Shown piece by piece: positions 29,240 through 38,932 of a stretch of 64,000 nucleotides of DNA; position 1 is the stretch's first letter, and every line of letters begins with the position of its first letter. The translations under genes were made by a program, and so were the position numbers. The DNA is taken from contig NZ_KB907127.1 of the NCBI RefSeq assembly GCF_000381825.1, positions 81,082 to 145,081 of the forward strand. The letters run 5' to 3'. Source of the stretch: Thioalkalivibrio sp. ALJT. GTDB taxonomy: Bacteria; Pseudomonadota; Gammaproteobacteria; Ectothiorhodospirales; Ectothiorhodospiraceae. Below the pieces are notes generated by a model that saw only the letters and a program-made list of their open reading frames with translations, was not told the DNA's origin and did no database searches.

Positions 29240-29596
29240 GTGAATGCATCATCCGGACAATGGACTGTCCGTCTCGCGGCGCATGCCGAGCAGGATCTTC
29301 GGGATATCGTTTCGTGGACGGCGGAGCACTTTGGTGAGCATCACGCCCGTGCCTATGTCGGCACCCTTTCCGCGGCGATCCGGGCATTGCAGGGCGGGCC
29401 CGCCCACCCGACTGTGCACAGCCGCGAGGATATCGGTCCGGGTATCTGCACGCTCCATGTCGCACGCGGAGGGCGGAGAGGCCGACACGTGCTTGTTTTC
29501 CGGCCCGCGTCCGACAAACCCCGTTGTGTAGAGCTATTGCGTGTGCTCCATGATGCAATGGACCTGCCCAGCAGGCTCACGCCTGGAGATCGGTAA
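29240..29596 (+). CDS. parE: RelE/ParE-family toxin
   Basis: A 118-residue protein from GTG 29240 with the ParE layout: RLAAHAEQDLRDIVSWTAEH at the N-terminus and a GRHVLVFRP-type core strand followed by VLHDAMD. ParE toxins typically poison DNA gyrase, while RelE members cut mRNA; which applies here is not readable. It follows parD by three bases. Its end overlaps the convergent LysR gene by 20 bases. Confidence 0.82.
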   Translation: MNASSGQWTVRLAAHAEQDLRDIVSWTAEHFGEHHARAYVGTLSAAIRALQGGPAHPTVHSREDIGPGICTLHVARGGRRGRHVLVFRPASDKPRCVELLRVLHDAMDLPSRLTPGDR

Positions 29597-30494
29597 GGTC
29601 CAGGGGCTTCTGATCTTCCCCGTTATGTAATCCCTCGATCACGGCCGCAAGGGTCCGGGAGCGGTAGCGGTCCGCGTGGCGGACCCAGCCGAGCTGGCGG
29701 GTGATGGGTGGGGCGGGCCATTCGAGGATGGCCAGTTCGTCGGTGGCCATGGTACGGGGGAGGAAGCCGATCCCGAGGCCGGCGGCGATCATCATGCGGA
29801 TGACCTCCAGGTACGGGCTTTCCTGGGCTGCGGCGGTGTGCAGGCCCAGTGCGGCCAGCGCATGGTCGATCTGGCGGCGGGTGGTGGAGCCCACCGGCGG
29901 CAGGATCGCCGGCCAGTCATGCAGCCGTTGCAGAGTGTCCAGTGGGGCATCCTGGGCGCGGCCGCGGGCGATCATCGGGACCAGGTCATCGGTCCAGACG
30001 GGCTGGGCCTCCGAGCCCTTCGGCAGGTCGTTGGGCAGGGTGGCCAGGGCCAGATCGGCGTCGCCGTGCATTACCGCCTCGATGCCGGCCTCGGAGTCCA
30101 TGAACGCGAGTTCCAGCTCCAGCTCGGGGTAGCGGGTGCGCAGAGCGGCCAGCGGCGCGGGCAGGCGGTGCAGGGCGATGTGGTGCGAGGTGGCGAGGCG
30201 GATGCGGCCACGCACGACCTGGTCGAGGTCGGCCACCTGCTGCTCGATCGCGTGCAGGCGGGCCAGGATCTCGCGGGCCTCGGGCAACAGGCGCACGGCG
30301 ACCTCGGTGGGCCGCACGCGGCGCCCCTGGCGCTCGAACAGGGGGCGTTGCAGGCTGGCCTCCAGTGACTGGATGCGCTTGCTGATCGCCGGCTGGGTTA
30401 GGTGCAGCCGCTCGGCCGCGGCGGAGAAGGCGCCGGTATCGACCACCGCCACGAAGGCCTGCAGGGACTCGATGCTTAGCTGTTCCGGGCGCAT
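29577..30494 (-). CDS. LysR-type regulator adjacent to leuCDB
   Basis: A 305-residue LysR-type protein. It has an N-terminal winged helix-turn-helix (LQAFVAVVDTGAFSAAAERL, then QPAISKRIQSLE) and a periplasmic-binding-like effector domain. It lies divergent to leuC across a 255-base intergenic region, the same position as a LysR gene next to leuC in Pseudomonas. It probably controls leucine biosynthesis, but the effector is unknown. Its 3' end overlaps the toxin gene, an arrangement that looks like the TA module inserted beside it. Confidence 0.88.
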   Translation of the reverse strand: MRPEQLSIESLQAFVAVVDTGAFSAAAERLHLTQPAISKRIQSLEASLQRPLFERQGRRVRPTEVAVRLLPEAREILARLHAIEQQVADLDQVVRGRIRLATSHHIALHRLPAPLAALRTRYPELELELAFMDSEAGIEAVMHGDADLALATLPNDLPKGSEAQPVWTDDLVPMIARGRAQDAPLDTLQRLHDWPAILPPVGSTTRRQIDHALAALGLHTAAAQESPYLEVIRMMIAAGLGIGFLPRTMATDELAILEWPAPPITRQLGWVRHADRYRSRTLAAVIEGLHNGEDQKPLDLTDLQA

Positions 30495-30572
30495 CTATCG
30501 CCTCCGTGGAATAATGACCGACTGACTGATGCGGCGCCGGATCGTTAATCCATAACCAGATGGAATGGTAAA

Positions 30573-30578
30573 TATAAT
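30573..30578 (+). promoter_or_regulatory. Consensus -10 of likely leuC promoter
   Basis: TATAAT is a perfect -10 hexamer in an otherwise GC-rich genome. It sits in an AT-rich patch (30545-30590) between the divergent LysR and leuC genes, about 170 bases before the leuC start. No good -35 is visible 17 bases upstream, which fits a promoter needing an activator such as the neighbouring LysR protein. The patch reads also as a TATATT -10 on the other strand. Confidence 0.45.
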
Positions 30579-30749
30579 AAATCGGATTTGAAAGAATACT
30601 GGGGGTGGCCGCAGACTCCGTTAAACGGTCGTCCTGAAATGACGGTGCATGCCGCGACGCGGTGCAAGGGCGGGCCTTTGGAGCGCTGATCGATCATCGG
30701 TGGTGGGGCGCAAGAACGATAGAACGCGGCGCGGCCGCGGGAGCAGGTA

Positions 30750-32162
30750 ATGGCAGGCAAGACACTGTACGACAAGCTGTGGGGGGCGCATGTGGTGCGC
30801 GAGGAGCCGGATGGCTCGACGCTGCTCTACATCGACCGCCACCTGGTGCACGAGGTGACCAGCCCGCAGGCCTTCGAGGGTCTGCGTCTGGCCGGGCGCG
30901 AGCCCTGGCGCGGGGACTCCGTGCTGGCGGTGCCGGACCACAACGTGCCCACCGCCGATCGGGACCGCGGCATCGCCGATCCGGTCTCGCGCACCCAGGT
31001 GGAAACCCTGGAGACCAACGTCACGAGCCTGGGGCTGAAGTTCTTCCCGATGGCCGACGTGCGCCAGGGCATCGTGCATGTGATCGGTCCCGAGCAGGGC
31101 GCGACCCTGCCGGGCATGACGGTCGTCTGCGGCGACTCGCACACCTCCACTCACGGTGCGCTGGGTGCGCTGGCCTTCGGCATTGGCACCTCCGAAGTCG
31201 AGCATGTGCTGGCCACGCAATGCCTGTGGCAGAAGAAGACCAGGGCCATGCAGATCCGCGTGGAGGGTGAGCTGCGCCCGGGCGTGACCGCCAAGGATGT
31301 GGTGCTGGCGATCATTGGCCGCATTGGCACCGCCGGCGGCACCGGCTATGCGATCGAGTTCGCCGGCTCGGCGATCCGGAGTCTGTCGATCGAGGGGCGC
31401 ATGAGCATCTGCAACATGTCCATCGAGGCCGGGGCCCGCGCGGGCATGGTGGCGGTGGACGAGAAGACCATTGAGTACGTGCGCAACAAGCCGCAGGCGC
31501 CGAGTGGCGAGCTGTTTGAAAAGGCGGCGGAGTACTGGCGTACGCTGGTGTCCGACCCGGATGCCGAGTTCGACGCGGTGGTGGAGATGGATGCCGCCGA
31601 AATCGCCCCGCAGGTGAGCTGGGGCACCTCGCCGGAGATGGTCGCGCCGATCGACGGCCGCGTGCCGGACCCGGCGGCCGAGTCCGATCCGGTGCGCGCC
31701 GAGGGCATGAAGCGTGCGCTGGAATACATGGACCTGCAGCCGAACACGCCAATGACGGAGATTCGTCCGGACAAGGTCTTCATCGGCTCCTGCACCAACT
31801 CGCGGATCGAGGACCTGCGTGCGGCCGCCCAGGTGGTCAAGGGCCGCAAGAAGGCCGACAACATCAAGCTGGCGATGGTGGTGCCGGGATCCGGACTGGT
31901 GAAACAGCAGGCGGAGCAGGAAGGGCTGGACCGGATCTTTCTGGACGCCGGCTTCGAGTGGCGCGAGCCGGGTTGTTCCATGTGCCTGGCGATGAATGCG
32001 GACCGACTGGAGCCGGGCGAGCGCTGCGCCTCGACCTCGAACCGCAACTTCGAGGGCCGTCAGGGGCAGGGCGGGCGTACCCATCTGGTCAGCCCGGCGC
32101 TGGCCGCCGCGGCCGCTGTGGCCGGGCACTTTGTCGAACCGTCGGCACTGAAGGAGGCGTAA
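30750..32162 (+). CDS. leuC: 3-isopropylmalate dehydratase large subunit
   Basis: With LeuD it isomerises 2- to 3-isopropylmalate in leucine synthesis. The 470-residue protein has the three iron-sulfur ligands: Cys in [12 protein letters not shown] and two in [11 protein letters not shown]. The aconitase-type [20 protein letters not shown] patch is also present. The start follows GGGAGCAGGTA. leuD begins after three bases. The leader before the start is about 165 bases long and shows no leucine-rich leader peptide. Confidence 0.97.
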   Translation: MAGKTLYDKLWGAHVVREEPDGSTLLYIDRHLVHEVTSPQAFEGLRLAGREPWRGDSVLAVPDHNVPTADRDRGIADPVSRTQVETLETNVTSLGLKFFPMADVRQGIVHVIGPEQGATLPGMTVVCGDSHTSTHGALGALAFGIGTSEVEHVLATQCLWQKKTRAMQIRVEGELRPGVTAKDVVLAIIGRIGTAGGTGYAIEFAGSAIRSLSIEGRMSICNMSIEAGARAGMVAVDEKTIEYVRNKPQAPSGELFEKAAEYWRTLVSDPDAEFDAVVEMDAAEIAPQVSWGTSPEMVAPIDGRVPDPAAESDPVRAEGMKRALEYMDLQPNTPMTEIRPDKVFIGSCTNSRIEDLRAAAQVVKGRKKADNIKLAMVVPGSGLVKQQAEQEGLDRIFLDAGFEWREPGCSMCLAMNADRLEPGERCASTSNRNFEGRQGQGGRTHLVSPALAAAAAVAGHFVEPSALKEA

Positions 32163-32165
32163 GCG

Positions 32166-32816
32166 ATGCAGGCCTTTACCGTACACAAGGGGATCGTCGC
32201 GCCGCTGGATCGCTCCAATGTCGATACCGACGCGATTATCCCGAAGCAGTACCTGAAGTCGGTCAAGCGCACGGGCTTCGGGCCCAACGCGTTCGACGAC
32301 TGGCGCTATCTGGACCCGGGCGAGCCTGGCATGGACAGCTCGCAACGCCGCATCAACCCGGATTTCGTGCTCAATCAGGCGCCGTTCGACCAGGCGAGCA
32401 TCCTGCTGGCACGCAAGAACTTCGGCTGCGGCTCCTCGCGCGAGCACGCGGTGTGGGCGCTGACCGACTTCGGCTTTCGCGCGGTGATCGCGCCGTCGTT
32501 CGCGGATATCTTCTTCTCCAACAGCTGCAAGAACGGCCTGCTGCCGGTCGTGCTGGCCGAGGACGAGGTGCAGGCGCTGTTCGATCAGGTCGAGGCGAAC
32601 CCGGGCGCGCAGGTTGAGGTGGACCTGGAAGCGATGACCGTAACGGCGCCGGACGCTACCGTGTTCCGTTTCACGCTCGACGAGGACCGGCGCCACCGCC
32701 TGCTGAACGGCCTGGATGACATTGCCCTGACGCTGCAGTACGCCGATGACATTCGCGCCTATGAGGAACGCCAGCGCCGCGAGTGGTCCTGGATGGCGGA
32801 GCACTCGCAGGGCTGA
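32166..32816 (+). CDS. leuD: 3-isopropylmalate dehydratase small subunit
   Basis: The 216-residue swivel subunit of isopropylmalate isomerase. It shows [19 protein letters not shown] near the N-terminus and [15 protein letters not shown] in the active-site loop. It starts after GAAGGAGGCG, three bases past leuC, so the two are co-translated. A REP-like hairpin separates it from leuB. Confidence 0.97.
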   Translation: MQAFTVHKGIVAPLDRSNVDTDAIIPKQYLKSVKRTGFGPNAFDDWRYLDPGEPGMDSSQRRINPDFVLNQAPFDQASILLARKNFGCGSSREHAVWALTDFGFRAVIAPSFADIFFSNSCKNGLLPVVLAEDEVQALFDQVEANPGAQVEVDLEAMTVTAPDATVFRFTLDEDRRHRLLNGLDDIALTLQYADDIRAYEERQRREWSWMAEHSQG

Positions 32817-32830
32817 ATGGTGCCCTTTGC

Positions 32831-32896
32831 AGGAGGCCAGCCCTCTGGCCGATGGGGCGCCAGGACAGGCCCAATCGGCCAGAGGGCTGGCCTCCT
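32831..32896. repeat. REP-like hairpin, 23-bp perfect arms
   Basis: AGGAGGCCAGCCCTCTGGCC begins the left arm (32831-32853), and the right arm (32874-32896) is its exact complement over 23 bases, with a 20-base loop. On the minus strand it reads TGTAGGAGGCCAGCCC, the same head as the GTAGGAGCGGC-type REP sequences spread by RAYT proteins in gammaproteobacteria. It sits in the leuD-leuB gap and may lessen readthrough or stabilise the upstream mRNA. Confidence 0.75.
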
Positions 32897-32942
32897 ACAG
32901 GTAAAGAAAAAATTCGATTGATCTGATGGTTAGGAGAGGTTT

Positions 32943-34016
32943 GTGAGCCGAATTCTGGTATTGCCCGGGGACGGGATCGGGCCCGAGATCGTGGCCGAGG
33001 CGCTGAAGGTGCTGGAGCGTGTGGGCGAAATCGGCGGGCTGGATCTGGAGATCGAGCAGGGCCTGATCGGGGGCGCGGCGCACGACGCGGCCGGGCATCC
33101 CTACCCGGAGGCCACCCGCGAGGCAGCGCGCCGCGCCGACGCGATCCTGCTGGGCGCGGTCGGCGGTCCACAGTACGAGTCGCTGGAGCGCGATCTGCGT
33201 CCGGAGCGCGGGCTGCTGGGCATCCGTTCGGACCTGGGCCTGTTCGCAAACCTGCGTCCGGCGATCCTGTATCCGCAGCTGGCCTCGGCCTCCACGCTGA
33301 AGCCGGAGGTGGTCAGCGGGCTGGATATTCTGATCGTGCGCGAGCTGACCGGCGGGATCTACTTCGGCCAGCCGCGCGGGATCGAGGAGCGCAATGGCGA
33401 GCGCTACGGCTTCAATACGGCCGCCTACAGCGAGTCGGAGATCGAGCGCATCGCCCGGGTGAGCTTCGAGGCCGCGATGAAGCGCGGCAAGCGTCTGTGC
33501 TCGGTGGACAAGGCGAATGTGCTCGAGGTCTCCGAGCTGTGGCGCGAGGTGGTCGAGCGCGTCGGGAAGGAATTCCCCGAGGTCGAGCTGTCTCACATGT
33601 ATGTGGACAACGCGGCGATGCAGCTGGTGCGTGACCCCAAGCAGTTCGACGTGATGGTGACCGGCAACATGTTCGGCGACATCCTGTCCGATGCCGCGGC
33701 GATGCTGACGGGGTCTATCGGCATGCTGCCATCGGCCTCGCTGAACAGCGAGGGGGTCGGTCTGTACGAGCCGATCCACGGCTCTGCGCCGGATATCGCC
33801 GGGCAGGGCAAGGCCAATCCGATGGCGACCGTGCTGTCCGTCGCGATGCTGCTGCGCCACAGCCTGAACCGCAATGACCTGGCCGAGCGCATCGAACAGG
33901 CGGTGGGCCGGGTGCTGGATCAGGGTCTGCGCACGCCGGACATCTTTGGTGAAGGCATGACGCTGGTCGGCACCCAGGGGATGGGTGATGCCCTGGTGGC
34001 CGCGCTGGAAGACTAA
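32943..34016 (+). CDS. leuB: 3-isopropylmalate dehydrogenase
   Basis: Oxidises and decarboxylates 3-isopropylmalate with NAD. The 357-residue protein has [14 protein letters not shown] at the N-terminus, [15 protein letters not shown], and the metal-binding [19 protein letters not shown]. The start is GTG 32943, preceded by TAGGAGAGG. It is in the leuCD operon unit but separated by 126 bases containing a REP-like hairpin. Confidence 0.97.
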   Translation: MSRILVLPGDGIGPEIVAEALKVLERVGEIGGLDLEIEQGLIGGAAHDAAGHPYPEATREAARRADAILLGAVGGPQYESLERDLRPERGLLGIRSDLGLFANLRPAILYPQLASASTLKPEVVSGLDILIVRELTGGIYFGQPRGIEERNGERYGFNTAAYSESEIERIARVSFEAAMKRGKRLCSVDKANVLEVSELWREVVERVGKEFPEVELSHMYVDNAAMQLVRDPKQFDVMVTGNMFGDILSDAAAMLTGSIGMLPSASLNSEGVGLYEPIHGSAPDIAGQGKANPMATVLSVAMLLRHSLNRNDLAERIEQAVGRVLDQGLRTPDIFGEGMTLVGTQGMGDALVAALED

Positions 34017-34062
34017 CCAGATATCAGTAGCTTGAAGATTAAAATTAAACCGGGAATGAACG

Positions 34063-35088
34063 ATGAGTGACCGCAAGTTTGACGTGGCCGTGGTGGGCGC
34101 AACCGGCGCCGTCGGCGAGACCCTGCTCTCCATCCTGGCCGAGCGTGACCTGCCGCTGGGGCGGGTGCATGCGCTGGCCAGTTCGCGCTCGGTCGGCAAG
34201 ACGGTCGCCTTCGGCCGCCGCGAGCTGGAGGTGGAGGATCTGGCTACCTTCGATTTCTCCACGGTGCAGATCGGGCTGTTCTCGCCGGGGGCCTCGGTGT
34301 CCGCGGAATACGCGCCCAAGGCGGCCGCGGCCGGCTGCGTGGTGATCGACAACACCTCGCAGTTTCGCTATGACCCGGAGATCCCGCTGGTGGTGCCGGA
34401 GGTGAACCCGGACGCGGTGGGGGACTACACCCGCCACGGGATCATCGCGAACCCGAACTGCTCCACCATCCAGATGCTGGTGGCGCTGAAGCCGCTGCAT
34501 GACGCGGTCGGTATCGAGCGCATCAACGTCGCCACCTACCAGGCCGTCTCCGGCACCGGCAAGGATGCGATCGAGGAGCTGGCGCATCAGACGGCAGCCC
34601 TGCTGAACGGCCGCCCGGTGGAGTGCAACGTGTACCCGAAGCAGATCGCGTTCAATGCGCTGCCGCACATCGACGTCTTCCAGGACAATGGTTACACCAA
34701 GGAAGAGATGAAGATGGTCTGGGAGACCCGCAAGATCATGGGCGACGAGTCCATCCTGGTGAACCCGACCGCCGTGCGCATCCCGGTGTTCTACGGCCAT
34801 TCCGAGGCCCTGCACATCGAGACCCGCGAGAAGATCAGCGCGGAGAAGGCGCGCGAGATCCTGTCCGCCGCCCCGGGGATCACGGTGCTCGACAAGCACG
34901 AGGACGGGGGCTATCCGACCGCCGTGACCGAGGGTTCCGGCAAGGACGCCGTGTTCGTCGGGCGCATTCGCGAGGACATCTCGCATCCCCGGGGGCTGAA
35001 CCTCTGGGTGGTCTCCGACAACGTGCGCAAGGGCGCCGCACTGAATACGATCCAGATTGCCGAGGTTTTGATCCGGGATTACCTGTGA
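34063..35088 (+). CDS. asd: Aspartate-semialdehyde dehydrogenase
   Basis: Makes aspartate semialdehyde, the branch point to lysine, threonine and methionine. The 341-residue protein has DVAVVGATGAVGETLLSIL at the nucleotide-binding end and catalytic Cys in IANPNCSTIQMLVALKPL, then YQAVSGTGKDA. It belongs to the form common in Pseudomonas next to leuB and fimV, and is here in the same position. Confidence 0.97.
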   Translation: MSDRKFDVAVVGATGAVGETLLSILAERDLPLGRVHALASSRSVGKTVAFGRRELEVEDLATFDFSTVQIGLFSPGASVSAEYAPKAAAAGCVVIDNTSQFRYDPEIPLVVPEVNPDAVGDYTRHGIIANPNCSTIQMLVALKPLHDAVGIERINVATYQAVSGTGKDAIEELAHQTAALLNGRPVECNVYPKQIAFNALPHIDVFQDNGYTKEEMKMVWETRKIMGDESILVNPTAVRIPVFYGHSEALHIETREKISAEKAREILSAAPGITVLDKHEDGGYPTAVTEGSGKDAVFVGRIREDISHPRGLNLWVVSDNVRKGAALNTIQIAEVLIRDYL

Positions 35089-35173
35089 TTTAATCCGGGA
35101 AAGCGGCCGAGCTCTGGTGCGGGCAAATCCGTGGCCAGAGGCCTGGGTCGCGCGGCACATTCAGGGGGGATTC

Positions 35174-37597
35174 GTGCGCAAGTTAATGGTAGGGCTTTTG
35201 TTCTTGCTGCTGGTGGCTCCGGTGTCCTCGAGCTCCGTGGGCTTTGGTGAGGTTGACCTTCAATCCTTCCTGAATCAGCCCTTGCGGGCCGAAATCCCCT
35301 TGCGCGGCGCAGTGGCCGTGGCGGACTCATTGCGGGTACGCCAGGCACCCGAGGATGCTTACCGCCGCGTCGGTCTTAACCGCGGTGGTGTACCGGGGGA
35401 TCTCGATATCGAGGTGGAAGACGACCGCGTTATCCTGACCACGCGGCGTCCCGTGCGTGAGCCCTACGTTGGCATCCTGCTGGAGGCCCGCTGGGATGGT
35501 GGCCGTGCGATGCGCGAAATCTCGCTGCTTCTGGACCCACCGGGAACCATGCCCTCTGGTGCACCGGCGCTGACCCCGGCGGAAGAGGACGCGCCACCGA
35601 GGCCGCGCGAGGCCGAGACGGTCCGAGTGGGCAGTGGCGACACGCTGTACTCGGTCGTGCGTCGCAGCGGCATCTCGGGGTACAGCGACGCACAGGTGAT
35701 GCTGGCCTTCCTGGACGCAAACCCGGATGCCTTTATCGACAATAACATCAACGCCTTGCGTGCAGACACCGAGCTGCGCATGCCGACGCGTGCCGAGCTC
35801 GAGGCTCGTGGCGAGGCCGAGGCCCGCGACGAAGTCGGTGAACAAACCCGGGCCTGGCAGGCCTCGGTTCGAGCGGCACGGGAGGAACCGGAGCCCGCAC
35901 CGGAGGATGCCGAGGTCGGCGCCGAGGACGAGGTCGCCGTAGCCCCCGACACGGTCGCACGTGAAGAAGAGGAGGCCGTGGTCGTCGACGAACCGGCGCC
36001 GGAAGTGGCGGCCGAAGCGGAGGTCATGACCGAAGATCGCCTCGAGATCGTGGTCGACTTGTTGCCCGATGACGTGGCCGCGGACGAGGATCGCGTCCGC
36101 TCCGAAGAGCTCCTGCAGGAGGCCCTGTTGTCGCAGCGTGCGGAAATGGAGGGGATGCGCGAGCAGATCTCCGAACTGCGCGAGGAGCTGGGGGAGCGCA
36201 GTCAGCTCGCTGATCTTTCCAGTGAGTACATGGCCGAGCTCGAGGCGCAGTTGAGTCAATTGCGTTCCGAGCGCGAGCAGCTGCGTACCCGACTGGATCG
36301 CGCCGATGCCGAGCGCCATGCCCCGTTACACGAACGGATCATGAACGATCCGCTGTTGCTGATGATGGCGATTGCCCTGGTGATCCTGCTGTTGCTGGTC
36401 CTGCTGGCCTTTGCCCGCGGTGGCCGTCGCGAGATCATGGTGGATGAACACGCCACCGGGCTGAAGCCGCGTGCTGACAACAGCAAGGTTCAGGCAAGTG
36501 AATCCGTCACCGCAGGCTATGAGGCCCGATATATGGCCGAAGGCCGGCGGAACCCGACCCCGTCCGCAGCAGCCGGTGCTACCGCGGGGGGGGTGGCGGG
36601 TACCGCCGCGGCCAGTACGGGCGAGGAAGCCGGCGGGCAACCGCAGCCCGAAGAGACGGAGGCGGTCGCCGGTCCTGATGAACAGGCTGAAGGTGGCGGC
36701 GAGGCGGTGGTCGCTGGCACGGGTCCGGAGGGACATGACGGGGCCGACGATGTGCTGGCCGAGGTGGATGTGTGCCTGGCCTACGGCATGAACGACCAGG
36801 CGGTAGAGACGCTGAATGCGGCGATCGCAGGCAGCCCCGAGAACAAACAGTACCGCTTGCGGCTGGTCGAGGCGTATCTCGCGCTTGAGGATGAAGATAA
36901 TGCCCGTCAGGCGGCCAGCGGGCTGCGTGACTTGCTGGATGAAGGTGATAGCGACATCCGCGATCAACTGGCCGGGCTGGAGTCGCGCATGGGCGCGGCC
37001 GGGGGGGATGGTGACGTGGCGGGCGCTGAGGACGAGCCCGCGGGCGAACGTTCCGAGGTGTCCGATGCGGGTGCGGCGTCGGGCAGTGTGAGCAACGAGA
37101 TCGATTTCGCCGAGCTGGAATTGCCGGAAACGGACCGCGGCGTTGATGCGGAGGCTCCGGCGGTCAGTACCGAGGATGACGGGCAGGGCCTGGCGTTCGA
37201 TATCGACGAGAATCTCGAATCGGATCTGGCGAAGGCAGCCGAGGCGGGCGACGCTGCCGGTGATGCCAGCGCTGACAACCTCGATGACCTGGCATTCGAT
37301 CTGGACGAAACGGTGCTCCCGGATGGGGACGACGATCGGGATTTGCCGGAAGCCAGTCCCGATCGGGACGACGTCGGACTGGATCTGGACGAGAACCTGA
37401 TCGAGGGTGAGTCGGGTGAGGGTGCGGAGGATACCTCGGAAGACGAGAACGTCACGCGCCTGAGCCTGGCACAGGCTTACGCGGATATGGGTGATCAGGA
37501 AGGGGCCGAGGAGCTTGTCGAGGAAGTGCTGGCATCCGGTACTGAAGAGCAGAAGCGCGAGGCCGAGGCAATCCGGGAGCAGCTCAAGGGGTTGTGA
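35174..37597 (+). CDS. fimV: FimV-type peptidoglycan-binding polar protein
   Basis: FimV organises the cell pole and is needed for type IV pilus assembly and twitching in Pseudomonas. The 807-residue protein has a signal peptide (VGLLFLLLVAPVSSSS) and a FimV N-terminal domain. A LysM domain follows at about residues 150-205 (VRVGSGDTLYSVV), then an acidic linker with coiled coil (340-390). One membrane helix is at about 391-412. The cytoplasmic part is strongly acidic with repeated LDLDEN-like patches, a TPR-like stretch, and the conserved C-terminal LSLAQAYADMGDQEGAEEL domain. The start is GTG 35174 after AGGGGGG. Confidence 0.93.
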   Translation: MRKLMVGLLFLLLVAPVSSSSVGFGEVDLQSFLNQPLRAEIPLRGAVAVADSLRVRQAPEDAYRRVGLNRGGVPGDLDIEVEDDRVILTTRRPVREPYVGILLEARWDGGRAMREISLLLDPPGTMPSGAPALTPAEEDAPPRPREAETVRVGSGDTLYSVVRRSGISGYSDAQVMLAFLDANPDAFIDNNINALRADTELRMPTRAELEARGEAEARDEVGEQTRAWQASVRAAREEPEPAPEDAEVGAEDEVAVAPDTVAREEEEAVVVDEPAPEVAAEAEVMTEDRLEIVVDLLPDDVAADEDRVRSEELLQEALLSQRAEMEGMREQISELREELGERSQLADLSSEYMAELEAQLSQLRSEREQLRTRLDRADAERHAPLHERIMNDPLLLMMAIALVILLLLVLLAFARGGRREIMVDEHATGLKPRADNSKVQASESVTAGYEARYMAEGRRNPTPSAAAGATAGGVAGTAAASTGEEAGGQPQPEETEAVAGPDEQAEGGGEAVVAGTGPEGHDGADDVLAEVDVCLAYGMNDQAVETLNAAIAGSPENKQYRLRLVEAYLALEDEDNARQAASGLRDLLDEGDSDIRDQLAGLESRMGAAGGDGDVAGAEDEPAGERSEVSDAGAASGSVSNEIDFAELELPETDRGVDAEAPAVSTEDDGQGLAFDIDENLESDLAKAAEAGDAAGDASADNLDDLAFDLDETVLPDGDDDRDLPEASPDRDDVGLDLDENLIEGESGEGAEDTSEDENVTRLSLAQAYADMGDQEGAEELVEEVLASGTEEQKREAEAIREQLKGL

Positions 37598-38175
37598 CCT
37601 GTCGACCGGCCGTGATTGCGCGGAAGGCGCGACACGGCCGCCTTCGGGGCCTGAAGAGATGGTCGGCCCCGCACTCGCTGCTGCATCGCTTTGTGCACGC
37701 TCAGGTCAGTGGTCACGGCTGCATGGCTTTCGGTTGCCGGTGAGCCGCAGCGTGAGGTGTGCTCGATCCGCTCGTGTCGTCAACCCCGGCTGGATCGACC
37801 CCGTTTTCGATCCACAACGGGCGGCTGCGGCTCTATCCTGGCCTTCGATCGCGTATGGCTTTCTACCCATCAAGGGACTGTCCGGTCCGGATGATCGTTG
37901 CGAGCGCGGCCGAGAACAGGACTGTTCTCCCGCGTGTGGAGCCGGTCTGTCCCCGATCCTGTGTCGTGTCCCGAATCCGTGAAACGAGCTCCATCCACAA
38001 TGGGCGGATGGATCGGCTGCCGGCGCAAGCCGCGTCGGGTTGCGAAGAGCCCCGGGGGTGGCAACGTGAGTGGGTACATGAATCGGTGTTTGCTTGACCA
38101 AGTCCCGGACCTCGGCCGGGGAATGTCCGGGGCGGGGTGTTTTGGGCCGGATATCCGGAGCGGGATGCCCGGCGG
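37598..38175. other. Gene-free 0.58-kb stretch with dispersed repeat
   Basis: I see no credible gene between fimV and the next membrane protein. A hairpin with arms CGGCCGTG/CACGGCCG (37607-37640) just after fimV lacks a U-tract. The repeat at 37799-37823 resembles the palindrome at 12477-12501, and a related half-site lies near 37991-38007. A short hairpin (GAGAACA-GGAC-TGTTCTC) lies near 37913-37930. Confidence 0.55.
37799..37823. repeat. Dispersed palindromic repeat copy 2
   Basis: This 25-base sequence is identical to 12477-12501 at 22 positions, and both lie between genes. Arms CCCGTT and AACGGG give a shorter palindrome here than in copy 1. A half copy (CATCCACAATGGGCGG) follows at about 37992-38007. 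Confidence 0.5.
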
Positions 38176-38889
38176 GTGAGTGCGACACGGGAAGACCCGG
38201 TGGAGCCGGGGTCGAATGCCCGGGAGCGGGCACATGGGGTGTGGGCCCTGTTGGGGGTGCTGATGGCTACCCTGGCGCTGGTTTCGGCACAGACGCTGGT
38301 AGTGGCGGTTACGGGGGGGATGGCACTGCTGCTGGCCGTCGGCAGTGCCTTTGACTGGCACAGGGCGGGCCGGCTGCTGCTGCGGATGAAGTGGTTCTAC
38401 CTGTCGCTGCTGGTGTTTTACGGGCTGTGGCCAACGGGGTCGGATGGCCCGGGGGCCGGTTTGGGCGAGGCGGGTGTCCGTATTCTCGCGTTGATGGTGG
38501 TCGTGGTGCTGGTGGTCTGGCTCACCGAGTATGTGGCACGCCCGGTACTGGTGCGCGCGTTGGGGGTGATCCTGGGAGCGGGTTGCCGGTCCTCGAGGCG
38601 CTGGGCCGAGCGGTTCGCGCATCGGCTGTTTCTGGCGCTGGCTTATTTCGAGGCGGAACAGGGCGCGCTGCGGCGCCAGCGGCGTGCGCTCTCCGGGACA
38701 CGCAAGGCGCGTATTGCGGTCGTGCGCGAGTGGTTGATCGTGCGCCTCGACCAGGCCCTTGCAGGCCAATGGGAAGATCCGCGAGTAGCCGGGTGCTACG
38801 ACGCCGCGCAAGTTCGTCCTGTCTCTCCGTGGCCGGTGGTTGCGCTGTGGTTCGGGGCGGTGGTGGCATGGGGATTATGGTGGTTGTGA
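38176..38889 (+). CDS. Predicted inner-membrane protein, unknown function
   Basis: I do not recognise a family. The 237-residue protein has hydrophobic segments at about residues 20-50 and 58-75, a third at about 92-117, a long basic helical region (about 120-195), and a last hydrophobic stretch at the C-terminus (VVALWFGAVVAWGLWWL). It resembles the coarse layout of transporter membrane subunits but lacks a motif I can name. I chose GTG 38176; GTG 38137 is an alternative. It lies between fimV and truA and ends about 40 bases before truA. Confidence 0.6.
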   Translation: MSATREDPVEPGSNARERAHGVWALLGVLMATLALVSAQTLVVAVTGGMALLLAVGSAFDWHRAGRLLLRMKWFYLSLLVFYGLWPTGSDGPGAGLGEAGVRILALMVVVVLVVWLTEYVARPVLVRALGVILGAGCRSSRRWAERFAHRLFLALAYFEAEQGALRRQRRALSGTRKARIAVVREWLIVRLDQALAGQWEDPRVAGCYDAAQVRPVSPWPVVALWFGAVVAWGLWWL

Positions 38890-38932
38890 GGGGCGGGATT
38901 TGACGGGCGGTGGAATCGAACAGGAGGCGGTG

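Noticed and set aside
30585..30749. leuC leader peptide
   Set aside because: The leader has no run of leucine codons in any frame with a good start.
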